The position numbers and the translations under genes are program-made. The notes under the pieces were generated by a model. The model had not been told where the DNA came from. It ran no database searches and worked only from the letters and a program-made list of their open reading frames with translations. A DNA stretch of 64,000 nucleotides from Neoarius graeffei. Its lineage: Eukaryota > Chordata > Actinopteri > Siluriformes > Ariidae. The stretch lies in assembly GCF_027579695.1 (NCBI RefSeq), contig NC_083583.1, forward strand, positions 4,702,542 to 4,766,541, in the 5' to 3' direction. Shown piece by piece: positions 1-9,985 of this stretch. Positions within the stretch are counted from its first letter, which is position 1, and each line of letters begins with the position of its first letter.

Positions 1-178
1 ATAAAAACATGATACAGAGATTAATTTGTTGTAATATTCAGGCCGTAACAATGAAATTAAACTGAAGGGGGCACAAACTTTTGTGCTCAACTGTACAAGA
101 GATATTTTTTAGACTTGAAACAAATTTTGACTGCATTATAAAAAAAAAAGTTGCTTCCAAGTTACTGACAGTCAACTG

Positions 179-180
<2 letters not shown>

Positions 181-222
<42 letters not shown>
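181..222. repeat. (GT)n microsatellite
   Basis: About 21 uninterrupted GT dinucleotides. The run lies some 50 bases upstream of a possible splice acceptor (ctcctctcctcag near 273). It codes for nothing. Confidence 0.97.
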
Positions 223-223
<1 letters not shown>

Positions 224-357
224 AGCAGAACACTGAGTCCTGAGGTGTCTCAATAACCCTCTCCTCTCCTCAGAGACTGAAGCCAAACATGTCTGAGTAA
301 CGAGAGTGAGACGATGGAGGTGATGAGATGATGAAGGTGACCCAGTCGCACTGCTCA

Positions 358-1185
358 TTACATTCTGTCCATCTGTTTTTCTCTCCTTCCCTCTCTCTAT
401 ATCAGTCACCTTCTGCCTGTCACTCACGGTCTCTCCATGCCTTTATCTGCCTGTCTCCACTGATATCTCTTTCATTCCTTCTCCATTTCTCTCCCTATCC
501 ATCACTCTCCCTCATTCAGATTTCATTACCCCTCTTGCTCTCTCTAGCCATTTCTGTCTCGCGGTCTCTCTCTTATTTCTCCTGCCCCCTGTCTTGCTCT
601 CTATCCATCATTCTCATTGTTTCTTTCTCCATTTCTTTCTCACTTTCTCCCTCTCATGTCTTTCTCTCTCTCCCCATCATTCTCATTCTGTTTCTCTTTC
701 CCTCTTTTCCCATTTCTCTCACTTTCTCCCGCTCATGCTTGTCTCTCTCTGTCTGTCTCCCTGTCCTTCCCTTTCCCACCATCTGTCTCTCTATCATTTC
801 TCCTGCTCCGTCTTTCTCTTTATCCATCACTCATTCTTCCTTTCCCTCTTTTCTCATTTCTTTCACTTTCTCCCTGTCATGTCTTTCTTGCTCCCCCTAT
901 CTTTTTCTGTCTCCCTGTCCTCCTCTCTCCCACCATCTCAATCATTTATCTTGCTCCCTTTCTCTTTCTTTCTTTCTCTCTATGCATCACTCATTCCATT
1001 TCTTTCTCCTTATCTCTTGAAGCATCACTCTTGTCCTCTTTCTCTGTCACCCCATCTTTCTATCTGTCTCACTTTCTCTCCTTGTCTTTCTATTCATTTC
1101 TATCTCGCTCCTCCCTGGTGCGTTTCATTCTGTTGCTCTGTTCATTTGTCTCACTTTCTCTCTATCCATCATTCTCTCTCTCTCT
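358..1185. repeat. Long pyrimidine (CT-rich) tract
   Basis: About 830 bases in which the plus strand is nearly all C and T (ctctctctgtctccct and variants) with very few purines. Several long open frames rich in Ser, Leu, Phe and Pro run across it, but they follow only from the base composition and are not genes. The tract ends directly at a tctctctgcag acceptor, so it is probably intronic. Such a homopurine/homopyrimidine mirror-like tract can in principle adopt triplex (H-DNA) structure; that is inference. Confidence 0.9.
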
Positions 1186-1191
1186 CTGCAG

Positions 1192-1249
1192 CAAGGTGAC
1201 TGTGAACATTCTCTCAGGGGAACAGATGAAACTGATCATCTCTGAGTAA
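1192..1249 (+). CDS. Possible terminal coding exon of an unidentified gene
   Basis: A strong acceptor (tctctctgcag) ends at 1191. It is followed by an open frame reading SKVTVNILSGEQMKLIISE and a TAA at 1247-1249. The exon is too short for me to recognise a family. In mammals the genes next to RPS13 and NUCB2 are PLEKHA7 and PIK3C2A, but I could not match this peptide to either. A second acceptor-like site near 273, followed by LKPNMSE and a stop, could be an alternative last exon. Both may be chance products of the pyrimidine-rich sequence. Confidence 0.27.
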
Positions 1250-1847
1250 ATTACTCCTCGCTGGATCATTTTGCTCTACAGCAGCAGAGGGGGAAAAAAA
1301 ACAAAACACTAAAACACTAATCGAGCTATAAAACAATTTAAAGAGCACGTGGCAGGTTTCATTGATTAGGAACCAAACATTTAGACTCTGAATAACAAGA
1401 CATACACTGTATTTAAAAACAAAACAGTCTGATTATCTCTTTGGCCAGAATGCTAATGTAATAGATGATTAAATGCATAATACATTAAACTTATCAAACA
1501 TTTAAACTGCATACATTTGCTCAAAGTACATCGATTACATTTTTTGGTTATTTAGAACTACACACCTAAAACAAGTTCTAATCTCGTAAATCCTATAAAT
1601 AGACTGCAAACAACCTGCATATTGTGTAATCTTGTTATGCTCCGCCCACATCTATGTAAATGAGCTGATAAGGATATTGATAAGACATTAAGTGATATGC
1701 ATTCAGCTCAAGCTGCACTAATCATTTAAATAAAACTAGTTTGTAATGACTTAAGATTAAATATTTAGTAATCAATCAGAGCTTAGTGCTTGTAAGAGAT
1801 GCCACTCACACTCATCCTCATGAATAACTATGAGCTGTGTTTTGCAT
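1250..1847. other. No gene seen (AT-rich spacer)
   Basis: Plain AT-rich sequence without a convincing reading frame, terminal repeat or RNA fold. It could be the 3' untranslated region of the exon ending at 1249, but no clear AATAAA closes it. Confidence 0.6.
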
Positions 1848-2000
1848 GTGAATGGTTGTCTGTCTTTATGTGTCAGCCCTGTAACGACCTGGCGACTTGT
1901 CCAGGGTGGACCCTGCCTCTCGCCCATAGTCAGCTGGGATAGGCTCCAGCTCACCTGCGACCCTGCATAGGATAAGCGGCTCCAGATAACGGATGGATGG
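1848..2000 (+). mobile_element. Partial SINE, 3' half of family A
   Basis: Matches the 3' half of the tRNA-derived SINE found in full at 5867-6240: the stretch from tgaatggttgtctgt through cagctgggataggctcc to the gcggctccagataa tail. The tRNA-like head is missing, so this is a truncated and diverged copy. Confidence 0.85.
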
Positions 2001-2078
2001 ATTTTGCATGTTTATCATGCTATAACTTTGCTTTCAAACAGTTGGAGGTCTGAATACTCTTCAAAATGATATCACTAA

Positions 2079-2754
2079 TGCCGCTTTTCCACTACCAACG
2101 CGGCTGAGTTGGGCTGAGCCGTGTGGTGCTGAGTTGGGCTGAGTGGGGCTGTTGGAGTTGCATTTCGACTACAACCGCGCTGAACCGTGCTGGCTGGAAG
2201 TGGGTGGACACACTGGGTGGAGTTAGCGAAAGTGGGTGGACGTCACGTGATGTCGTTAGGCGGCGCAAACAGTGACATCAGTGATCTTTTAAGCGGTAGT
2301 CTCATGACCCGGATAGTAAACAATAAACATGGAGGACATGGAGTCGTTAGTGTTGCTGGTCTTGGTGCTGTGGCTTGTTGTCACCGACAACGCCAACAGA
2401 TACTGGCAAGAGCGTATAGATGAGGCGAGGCGCATAAGGCTTCAGAAATTCTCGTAATTCTTCTTCTTCCGGGTTTACGGTGTTTACAGATCCCAGCGTG
2501 CTCGCGGGGCGTGTGTGGGCATGTGAGGACACTCCTCCTCACCAACCAGTGCACAGGGGAGTGTCTCCTCACGCCCCTAGCCTCACTCAGCTCGGTTTGG
2601 CTCGCTTCAGCCCCACTCCAAAACCGTGCGAGTTTTGGGTGCTAAGCAGGGCTGAAGCGAGCTGAGTCGTGCTGCTCTAAGGTAGTCGAAACGCGAGCCG
2701 TGTCGGGCTGAAGTGAGCTGAAGCGAGCTGAAAAAGGGTAGTGGAAAAGGGCCA
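2079..2754 (+). mobile_element. PIF/Harbinger-type nonautonomous element, copy 1
   Basis: The termini TGCCGCTTTTCCACTAC and GTAGTGGAAAAGGGCCA are inverted repeats flanked on both sides by TAA (2076-2078 and 2755-2757), the three-base target typical of PIF/Harbinger. The interior keeps a 42-codon open frame (2329-2457) that starts [18 protein letters not shown] and continues into a charged [20 protein letters not shown] tail. It resembles the N-terminus of a Harbinger-type transposase gene whose remainder is deleted. Close copies lie at 29624, 39907 and 44104. Confidence 0.85.
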
Positions 2755-2920
2755 TAAGGCTAACTAGCTGAACAGCGGTTGGTTCTGGGGGCGGAGCTTT
2801 GATGCAGAGGTAGATATGAGGGCAGACTCCAGGTGCAAAATAATCCAGATCTAATTCATTGCCAGCTATTTAACCTTTAGAACACACCTTTAATCCAACT
2901 TGAGTAGCTGAATTTAACCA

Positions 2921-3805
2921 TTTTTAGCAAGAGCGCTCTGAGAGCACAATATCCCCCGCTGGTAACTCGGCCATAACTCTGGTAAAATGTGACTGAATTG
3001 ACAAAATTGCAATATGCGTATTACTGACATACAACAACGAATCCTGTCAAGTTTCATGAAATTCTTCCAAAAATTATGAGTTGATTTCAGAAGGTGAGTA
3101 CCCTTCCCGGGACGGACGGACATCACCACCACCACCTTCGGGCCTTTCGGCTAGCGGGGGATAAAAATTGTGAGGGAAGTTGATTTCAGAAAGCAAGTAC
3201 ACCTTGATGAAATTGCCAAAGTACAAGTTTGTTAATAATCAAGGGCATAACTCTGGGAAAATTTTCACAAACAAAATTAAATTGCAATATATGTATTATT
3301 GTCATATAACAAGGCCTTTTGCCAAGCTTCGAGAAATTCATCCAAAAATTGTGAGAAGACTTGATGTCAGAAGACAAGCACACCTTCATGAGATTGTAAA
3401 AAGTACAAGGCTGTTAATCAAGGGCCACAACTGGTAAAATGCGACCAAATTTAACAAAATTACAAATATGCGTACTACCGACATATAATAATGCCTTTTG
3501 CCAAGTTTGGTGAAATTTCTCCGAACTTTGAGAGCTGATTTCAGAAGGAAAACATTCATGAAATTGCCAAAGTATAATTTTGTTAATCAAGGGCTGTAAC
3601 TCTGGTAAAATGTGACTGAATTGAACAAAACTGCAATATACATATTACCGACATATAACAAAGAATCCTGACAAGTTTCGTGAAATTCCTCCAAAAATTG
3701 TGAGAGGAGTTGATTTCAGAAGGTGAGCACCCTTCCTGGGATAGACGGACGGACATCGCCACAACATAATCCCCCTTCGGGCCTTTCGGCCAGCGGGAGA
3801 TAAAA
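2921..3805. repeat. Irregular tandem repeat with cagcggggga-type inverted ends
   Basis: Several diverged units share phrases such as taactctggtaaaatgtgac, aattgcaatatgcgtatta and gagttgatttcagaaggtga. The left edge reads atatcccccgctgg. Its reverse complement recurs at about 3149-3162 (agcgggggata) and 3789-3802 (cagcgggagata), so units end in short inverted repeats. I do not recognise the family. The Tc1 element starts directly to its right. Confidence 0.6.
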
Positions 3806-3834
3806 ACCAAGTTGAAAAAGTTTGCAATGATGTA

Positions 3835-5398
3835 CAGTGCTGAGCGTAAATGAGTGCACCCCCTTTGAAAAGTAACATTTTAAACAATATCTCAATGAAC
3901 ACCAACAATTTCCAAAATGCTGACAAGACAAAGTTTAATATAACATCTGTTTAACTTATAACATGAAAGTAAGGTTAATAATATAAACTTAGATTACACA
4001 TTTTTCAGTTTTACTCAAATTAGGGTGGTGCAAAAATGAGTACACCCCGCTGAAAGTCTCTGGAGCAAAGCTAAATTGTAGACTACAAATGTCTAATTTA
4101 ACAAGAATGCAATCACAGGTGAGTCTAATTAGTCGTTACACAGGTGTCCAGCAGACAGTTGACTGTAAAAGAGTGTTACTTAAAGAAAACCCCTTCCCAT
4201 TTCATGCTGTCAGCAATGGCACCACATGGAAGAGAAATGACACAAGACCTGAGAAAGAAAATCATTTCTTTCCACCACAAAGGTGAAGGCTACAAGAAGA
4301 TCAGCAAAGCTTTACTTATCAGTCAGAACACTGTAGCAAAAGTGGTACAAAAATTTAAGAAAGATGGAGCTGCAACCATCTCACAGAGACGTCCAGGTCG
4401 TCCACGGAAGTTAACACCTCGACAGGAGCGTCTTCTGATGAGAAGTGTTGAAGAAAATCGGCATGAAAGTTCACTGCAGTTATCTAAAGAAGTAGAAAGC
4501 CAAACTGGGGTGACTATTTCCCGTGACACAATACGGCATACACTGCAGAGGAATGGCATGCATGGATGCCGTCCACGAAAGAAGCCTCTCCTAAAGCCCA
4601 GGCACAAAAAAGCCCGCCTAGAGTTTGCCAGGGCCCATGCTGACAAAGATGAAGACTACTGGGGCTCTATACTCTGGAGTGATGAGACCAAGATAAATGT
4701 TTTTGGAACTGATGGCTTCAAAACTGTACGGCGTCGCAAAGGTGAGGAATACAAAGAAAAATGCCTGGTGCCTACAGTGAAACATGGTGGTGGCAGTGTC
4801 CTTATGTGGGGCTGCATGAGTGCTGCTGGTGTCGGGGAGCTGCATTTCATTGATGGCATCATGAATTCACAGATGTATTGCTCTATACTGAAAGAGAAGA
4901 TGCTACCATCACTCCGTGCCCTTGGTCGTTGTGCACTTTTCCAACATGACAATGATCCTAAACTCACATCTAAGGGCACTGTTGGATTTCTGAAGAAGAA
5001 CAGGGTGAAAGTGATTCAGTGGCCAAGTCTGTCTCCTGATCTGAACCCAATCGAACACCTATGGGGAATTCTGAAGAGACAAGTTGAGCATCACTCTCCA
5101 TCCAGCATCCAGTCACTAAAAGAGGTCGTTGTTGAAGAATGGAAAAAGATTGATGTTGCAAAATGTCGCCAACTTGTTCATTCCATGCCTAGAAGACTTG
5201 GCGCTGTCATTAAAAATCATGGAGGCCATACAAAGGACTAGATGGAGTAGTTTTTGTTGTGGGGTGTACTCATTTTAATATAACAGATGTTATATTAAAC
5301 TTTGTCTTGTCAACATTTTGGAAACTGTTTGTGTTCACTGAGATATTGTTTAAAATGTTACTTTTCAAAGGGGGTGTACTCATTTACGCTCAGCACTG
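3835..5398 (+). mobile_element. Complete Tc1/mariner element with intact transposase
   Basis: A 1,564-base element flanked by TA on each side (3833-3834, 5399-5400). Ends are CAGTGCTGAGCGTAAATGAG and its inverse ctcatttacgctcagcactg, and inverted similarity extends about 100 bases inward (for example ttaaacaatatctc against gagatattgtttaa). It encloses one transposase gene without a stop (4216-5241). The intact frame and well-matched ends suggest a young insertion. Confidence 0.95.
4216..5241 (+). CDS. Tc1-family transposase, 341 residues, intact
   Basis: Cuts and pastes its own element at TA dinucleotides. I start at the ATG at 4216 (MAPHGREMTQ) because it gives 341 residues, the usual Tc1 length; an in-frame ATG at 4144 would add 24 residues. 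The order is an N-terminal paired-like helix-turn-helix DNA-binding region (about residues 5-110, including GRPRKL as an AT-hook-like linker), then the RNase H-fold catalytic core. The DDE triad is visible: D156 in WSDET, D245 in FQHDNDPKLTS and E280 in SPDLNPIEHLWG. The last two are 35 apart, which is DD34E spacing. There is no internal stop or frameshift. Whether it is expressed or active cannot be told from sequence. Confidence 0.95.
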   Translation: MAPHGREMTQDLRKKIISFHHKGEGYKKISKALLISQNTVAKVVQKFKKDGAATISQRRPGRPRKLTPRQERLLMRSVEENRHESSLQLSKEVESQTGVTISRDTIRHTLQRNGMHGCRPRKKPLLKPRHKKARLEFARAHADKDEDYWGSILWSDETKINVFGTDGFKTVRRRKGEEYKEKCLVPTVKHGGGSVLMWGCMSAAGVGELHFIDGIMNSQMYCSILKEKMLPSLRALGRCALFQHDNDPKLTSKGTVGFLKKNRVKVIQWPSLSPDLNPIEHLWGILKRQVEHHSPSSIQSLKEVVVEEWKKIDVAKCRQLVHSMPRRLGAVIKNHGGHTKD

Positions 5399-5866
5399 TA
5401 TATGAAAGGATTAATTTATGCCTCAACTACAAATATAACCTGATCTACCTACAGGGATACAACTATAAACCATTTCAAATGACTATTTATGAGCACAGGA
5501 AGTGATGCTGCTTTTCCTCGGACACATCCAAGTGGCAGTAAACAGCATCAAAACAATCGAGAAAAAAAAAAGAACCACATCAAGGTTCATTTCAGCTCGG
5601 GATGTTGGTTAAATTAGGACCATGGAAGATCTGTACATCATTTTTTTGACCTCTTAAAGTGACACAAACAGAAATGTTTTATGAATGGACACGTACAGGA
5701 ACTGTTAAAAACTGTCTATACATTTACATGAATAAACACAAAACACTTGAACTTAACCCTCCTGTTACCTTCAAAATTACTAACATCTTTTATCCTTGGG
5801 GTCAAATTGACCTCAGCAATTTAAACTTCCAAAAAATTATTAAAATTGTTCCCCAAGTTTATTTGT

Positions 5867-6240
5867 GGCGGCACGGTGGTGTAGTGGTTAGCGCTGTCGC
5901 CTCACAGCAAGAAGATCTGGGTTCGAGTCCCGTGGCCGGCGAGGACCTTTCTGTGTGGAGTTTGCATGTTCTCCCCGTGTCCGCGTGGGTTTCCTCCGGG
6001 TGCTCCGGTTTCCCCCACAGTCCAAAGACATGCAGGTTAGGTTAACTGGTGACTCTAAATTGAGCGTAGGTGTGAATGTGAGTGTGAATGGTTGTCTGTG
6101 TCTATGTGTCAGCCCTGTGATGACCTGGCGACTTGTCCAGGGTGTACCCCGCCTTTCGCCTGTAGTCAGCTGGGATAGGCTCCAGCTCGCCTGCGACCCT
6201 GTAGAACAGGATAAAGCGGCTACAGATAATGAGATGAATG
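5867..6240 (+). mobile_element. tRNA-derived SINE, family A, full length
   Basis: Head ggcggcacggtggtgtagtg with pol III A box (tagtggttagcg) and B box (ggttcgagtcc), a body of about 300 bases and the tail gcggctacagataatgagatga. A 12-base target duplication, aagtttatttgt, flanks it at 5855-5866 and 6241-6252. It sits just inside the left end of the piggyBac element. Open frames across it are by-products. Confidence 0.93.
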
Positions 6241-7358
6241 AAGTTTATTTGTCAGGTACTTTATGTTTCTTGACTACCTAAATAGCCCTTTAAAGAAAAC
6301 AACACACAATTTCAAAAATTTAGAAGGATTTTATTTGTAAAATAGAACATCATCATCATCAGAACATCAGTAAGGAACACATAACAGTTCTTTATTTACA
6401 AAAAACCTATGAAAAAGTATATTTGAGCATTGTGTCAGGGATTGTTCTATGCTACTCTAAGCGCTATGTATAGAAATATGTACATGCAATAGTAAAAAAC
6501 AAAGTTACATAGTCACTAAAATGAGTTAAACAGAATTTGAACAGACAGAATATGAACAGCATTTTTCCTTCAGGCCACCAGAAGGTACATTCCAGCCTTT
6601 TGTCTGCACTACTGTACACATGATGTGCAGAGAATGCATGCATGTTCCTTGCAGACATATTTCTTGCATTTCACACAAGTGTTGCTGGTCTTGGAGTCAT
6701 TTCTGTTGGGACAGACCTGGCACCTGCCACGTTTCCTGCCTGCAGTTTGAACCACTGGAGGAGTTGGGGTGTGTCTCTGTTTGGATGTCCCTCACAACAG
6801 TTGCAGCAGCTGTTGATGCTCTTGGAAGGCACTGTCTTCTCTCGATATGAGGTTTCACCAATGCGTAACCCAGCTGCTCCAGGAAAATCCTCCTTCGACT
6901 CAGTTTTCCGCTGTTCCAGTCCTTGTTTATTTCACTCCATATTACAAAGGCTCACATCAATGATGTTGAAGAAAATTACAAGGGGCCAACGGGCAGTCAT
7001 GCGTCAGCACCTGTATGTGGCTGTGACCTTGTCCAAGTTATCAACCCCACCTTTTGTCTCGTTGTAGTCCAAGACCATTTCTGGTTTTCTGTCTTCTCTG
7101 GTGCTCAAGACAGCATCTTTGTGCATGGTGCTCATTAGCAGGACATTCTTCCCTTTCTTGGGGCAATAGGAGATGACAGTGGCTCTGTCAGTGAAGACAA
7201 ACATTGAAGATGTTACCTTCCTGTTCATCACAAGCAGCTCAGAGGGAAGCTCCGGCTTGTTTTTTCTCACTGTCCCCAACATGGTAACCTTCCTTTTCAG
7301 CAGTTCTTCACCCAGGGCGCACGATGTAAAAAAATTATCACATGTAATGTTATGATCA

Positions 7359-7729
7359 GGGCGGCACGGTGGTGTAGTGGTTAGCGCTGTCGCCTCACAG
7401 CAAGAAGGTCTGGGTTCGAGCCCCGGGGCCGGCGAGGGCCTTTCTATGTGGAGTTTGCATGTTCTCCCCGTGTCCGCGTGGGTTTCCTCCGGGTGCTCCG
7501 GTTTCCCCCACAGTCCAAAGACATGCAGGTTAGGTTAACTGGTGACTCTAAATTGAGCGTAGGTGTGAATGTGAGTGTGAATGGTTGTCTGTGTCTATGT
7601 GTCAGCCCTGTGATGACCTGGCGACTTGTCCAGGGTGTACCCCGCCTTTCGCCCGTAGTCAGCTGGGATAGGATCCAGCTCGCCTGCGACCCTGTAGAAG
7701 GATAAAGCGGCTACAGATAATGAGATGAG
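7359..7729 (+). mobile_element. tRNA-derived SINE, family A
   Basis: Full-length copy with A and B boxes and the gataatgagatgaga tail. The flanks match as a target duplication: atgttatgatca before, atgttatgacca after. It is inserted in the C-terminal third of the piggyBac transposase. Confidence 0.93.
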
Positions 7730-7832
7730 ATGTTATGACCATTCATTCCTTCAGCCCTGTCAAGTACCACCCTCATGCCCTGATTTTTTTCAGGTGCTTC
7801 CCCAGGGGATTTACCAGTGTACACCTGCATAG

Positions 7833-9443
7833 CAGTGGCGGCTGGTAGTCTTTCAAACAGGGGAGGCTGGTCGGTTTCAATATTTCCAGATTTTAAAAGA
7901 AAAAAAACACATCAATTTTGCCCATACTCTTGCCTCTGATCTGGCTGATTGTTGGCAGGGTCACAAACTGTGAAATAACAGGTTCTTTTGGCCCATTAGC
8001 CTACTGTCCAATATACATGATGGTGGTGTTGGGGGGGAGGGGTATATTTTAACATTTTATATTTTAAAATTGTGGCATGTTGTTTAAAAATTTATCATTA
8101 TTGAAAGCAGCTCTTTGTCAGGAACCTCAGCAGTAGAGCTGGGGGCCACACATTTCATTCAATGACACTTTCCCTATATTTTACTTATTTTGACTGAGAA
8201 ATGTTTTATTGACAATTTTGATAACCCTTCACTTTTAATCCAGGTCTGTAGTGTGAAATGTTCTCGGCTGTGTTTTTGTTTTTAAAAATGTTTTCCAAAT
8301 TGTAGCTGTGTTTAATTCATATCCAGAAAAATATATATTCCAATATAATATACTCAGCATAAACATTTTAAATAGATTCTATATTTTTGGTCCATCCATG
8401 ACATATTACTAAAGTAGCCTATTTACTGTTGTTAATGTGGGTCACTTGCTGTTAGCCAATTCACTTTCTCGTACCAGGAGAGCTGAAAGGAATGAGTATT
8501 ATTCCCTACCTTTTTCACCAAGTCAATTTGAGGCGTTGGTCTACCCTGCTCTTTAATTTTAATTTTTTCCTCGAAAGGAAGACTGGCAAATGGCTTCGCC
8601 AAAATTAAATCAGCAATGCTTGGCATCCGTGCGCAGCTTTCTTGCTAGCTGACTAGCCCCCTCAAGTTCAAGTTCAGTCACTCAAATAAACGAAATTTCT
8701 GGAACCAAGATAGCAAACTTGACAACACTATATTTACACTTTATTTACAATGAAAATATATACAAACTAAAAAAGCTGGTAGAAACCGTATGTAATGAAT
8801 GAAATCGAAATGTAAGCTGATCTCTTACAATACACCACAGCACTCGCGAATCCGCATGGGACTGAACTGAGATTCACCGCTGCCTGTCTATAGTTGAAAC
8901 GAGCTGTCAATCAAAGAAAATATCCAGCCGCTTTCACCAATCACCAGTCTCCTCGCAGAAAGCTTTGCCATATCCCGCCCATGTGAGGCTCGGAGTCCGT
9001 GGGCGGGCATTTTCGCAGTATTTGTCCAATAACCGTCTTGCATTTTGAGATTGAAAAGCGCAGAGCTCCCAAATGCCATTGAAGTCCACTGAGGCTGGGA
9101 CTCCGTGAGACTCCGTGGGCGGGCGTTTTCGCAGTATTTGTCCAATAATCGTCTTGCATTTTGAGATTGAAAAGCGCAGAGCTCCCAAATGCCATTGAAG
9201 TGCACTGAGGCTGGGCTGCATCGCGCTGTCACGAGGGGGAAAAACTCACGCACACGTTAAAGTTATAAGGGAATGATTTCGCACTGTAGTGGGTTGAGCA
9301 CATATATTTCTATGATTCTGGATCTGAAATAGCAATGTTATAAGGTCGGCTATAACATAAGCCTAGCGCAATTCATCCTACACGATGTTCGTCATTTTAG
9401 AGGAGGCTGAGCCTCCCTCGTTGTCTTAGAGCAATCGCCCGTG
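7833..9443 (-). mobile_element. hAT element with zf-TTF reading frame, copy 1
   Basis: Perfect 8-base target duplication CTGCATAG at 7825-7832 and 9444-9451, ends CAGTGGCGGCTGGT and GCAATCGCCCGTG. It is inserted in the piggyBac transposase. It encodes on the minus strand a start exon (8432-8626). A segment of about 116 bases is tandemly doubled at roughly 8997-9215 (cgtgggcgggc...ttttcgcagtatttgtccaa). The sister copy at 23992-25554 has only one unit. Confidence 0.9.
8432..8626 (-). CDS. Fragment of zf-TTF (ZMYM1-like) hAT transposase
   Basis: A 64-residue frame starting MPSIADLILAKPFASLPFEE and containing GNNTHSFQLSWYEKVNWLTA. The S-F-Q-x-S-W-Y-x-K-x-x-W-L pattern is how the TTF-type zinc finger region of ZMYM1-like hAT transposases begins. 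Only this first part exists; the catalytic region is absent, so the element is nonautonomous. The nearly identical frame at 24707-24910 shows that the reading frame has stayed open in two copies. Confidence 0.6.
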   Translation of the reverse strand: MPSIADLILAKPFASLPFEEKIKIKEQGRPTPQIDLVKKVGNNTHSFQLSWYEKVNWLTASDPH

Positions 9444-9666
9444 CTGCATAGTCCAGGCATAGCTGGACTGTGCATCACATGCTGCCCATATTTTGATACC
9501 GTATTTGGCCGGTTTGCTCGGCCTGTACTGTCTGAAGGACAGCGCCCACGAAATGCAACCAGACATTCATCCACAGTCACATGCAGGCCTGGATTGTAAA
9601 GAAAGGGTAATCGCTGAACCCACTTGTCCCATACATCCCGTATTGCTGCGAGTTTGTCACACTCTT

Positions 9667-9985
9667 GGCGGCACGGTGGTGTCGTGGTTAGCACTGTTGC
9701 CTCACAGCAAGAAGGTTCCGGGTTTGAACCCAGTGGCCGGCGAGGGCCTTTCTGTGTGGAGTTTGCACGTTCTCCCTGTGTCTGCGTGGGTTTCCCCCAC
9801 AATCCAAAGACATGCAGTTAGGTTGATGTGGGGCGGCCTTGAGCTGAAGTGCCCTTGAGCAAGGTACCGAACCCCTGACTGCTCCCCGGGTACTCTGGGC
9901 TGCTCTGGGTGTGTGCGCATGTTCACTGTTTCAGATGGGTTAAATGCAGAAGATAAATTTCACTGTGCATGTGACAAAGGTTCTC
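9667..9985 (+). mobile_element. tRNA-derived SINE, family B
   Basis: Shares the tRNA-like head and the first 130 or so bases with family A, then switches to a different 3' half: ccttgagcaaggtaccgaac, tgggctgctctgggtgtgtg, tcagatgggttaaatgcaga, aatttcactgtgcatgtgac. Other copies lie at 25846, 27031, 28738 and 34222. It is inserted in the piggyBac transposase. Confidence 0.9.

Noticed and set aside
328-1249. Long plus-strand reading frames of 200-230 codons rich in Ser, Leu, Phe and Pro
   Set aside because: They run through the pyrimidine tract in all three frames. Lack of purines removes stop codons, so openness means nothing.
4089-5161. Overlapping frames on both strands inside the Tc1 element
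   Set aside because: They are shadows of the transposase frame.
5876-5945. Possible tRNA genes at the heads of the SINE copies (A box and B box present)
   Set aside because: The boxes are real, but the sequence does not fold into a full cloverleaf with a plausible anticodon arm and continues directly into the SINE body.
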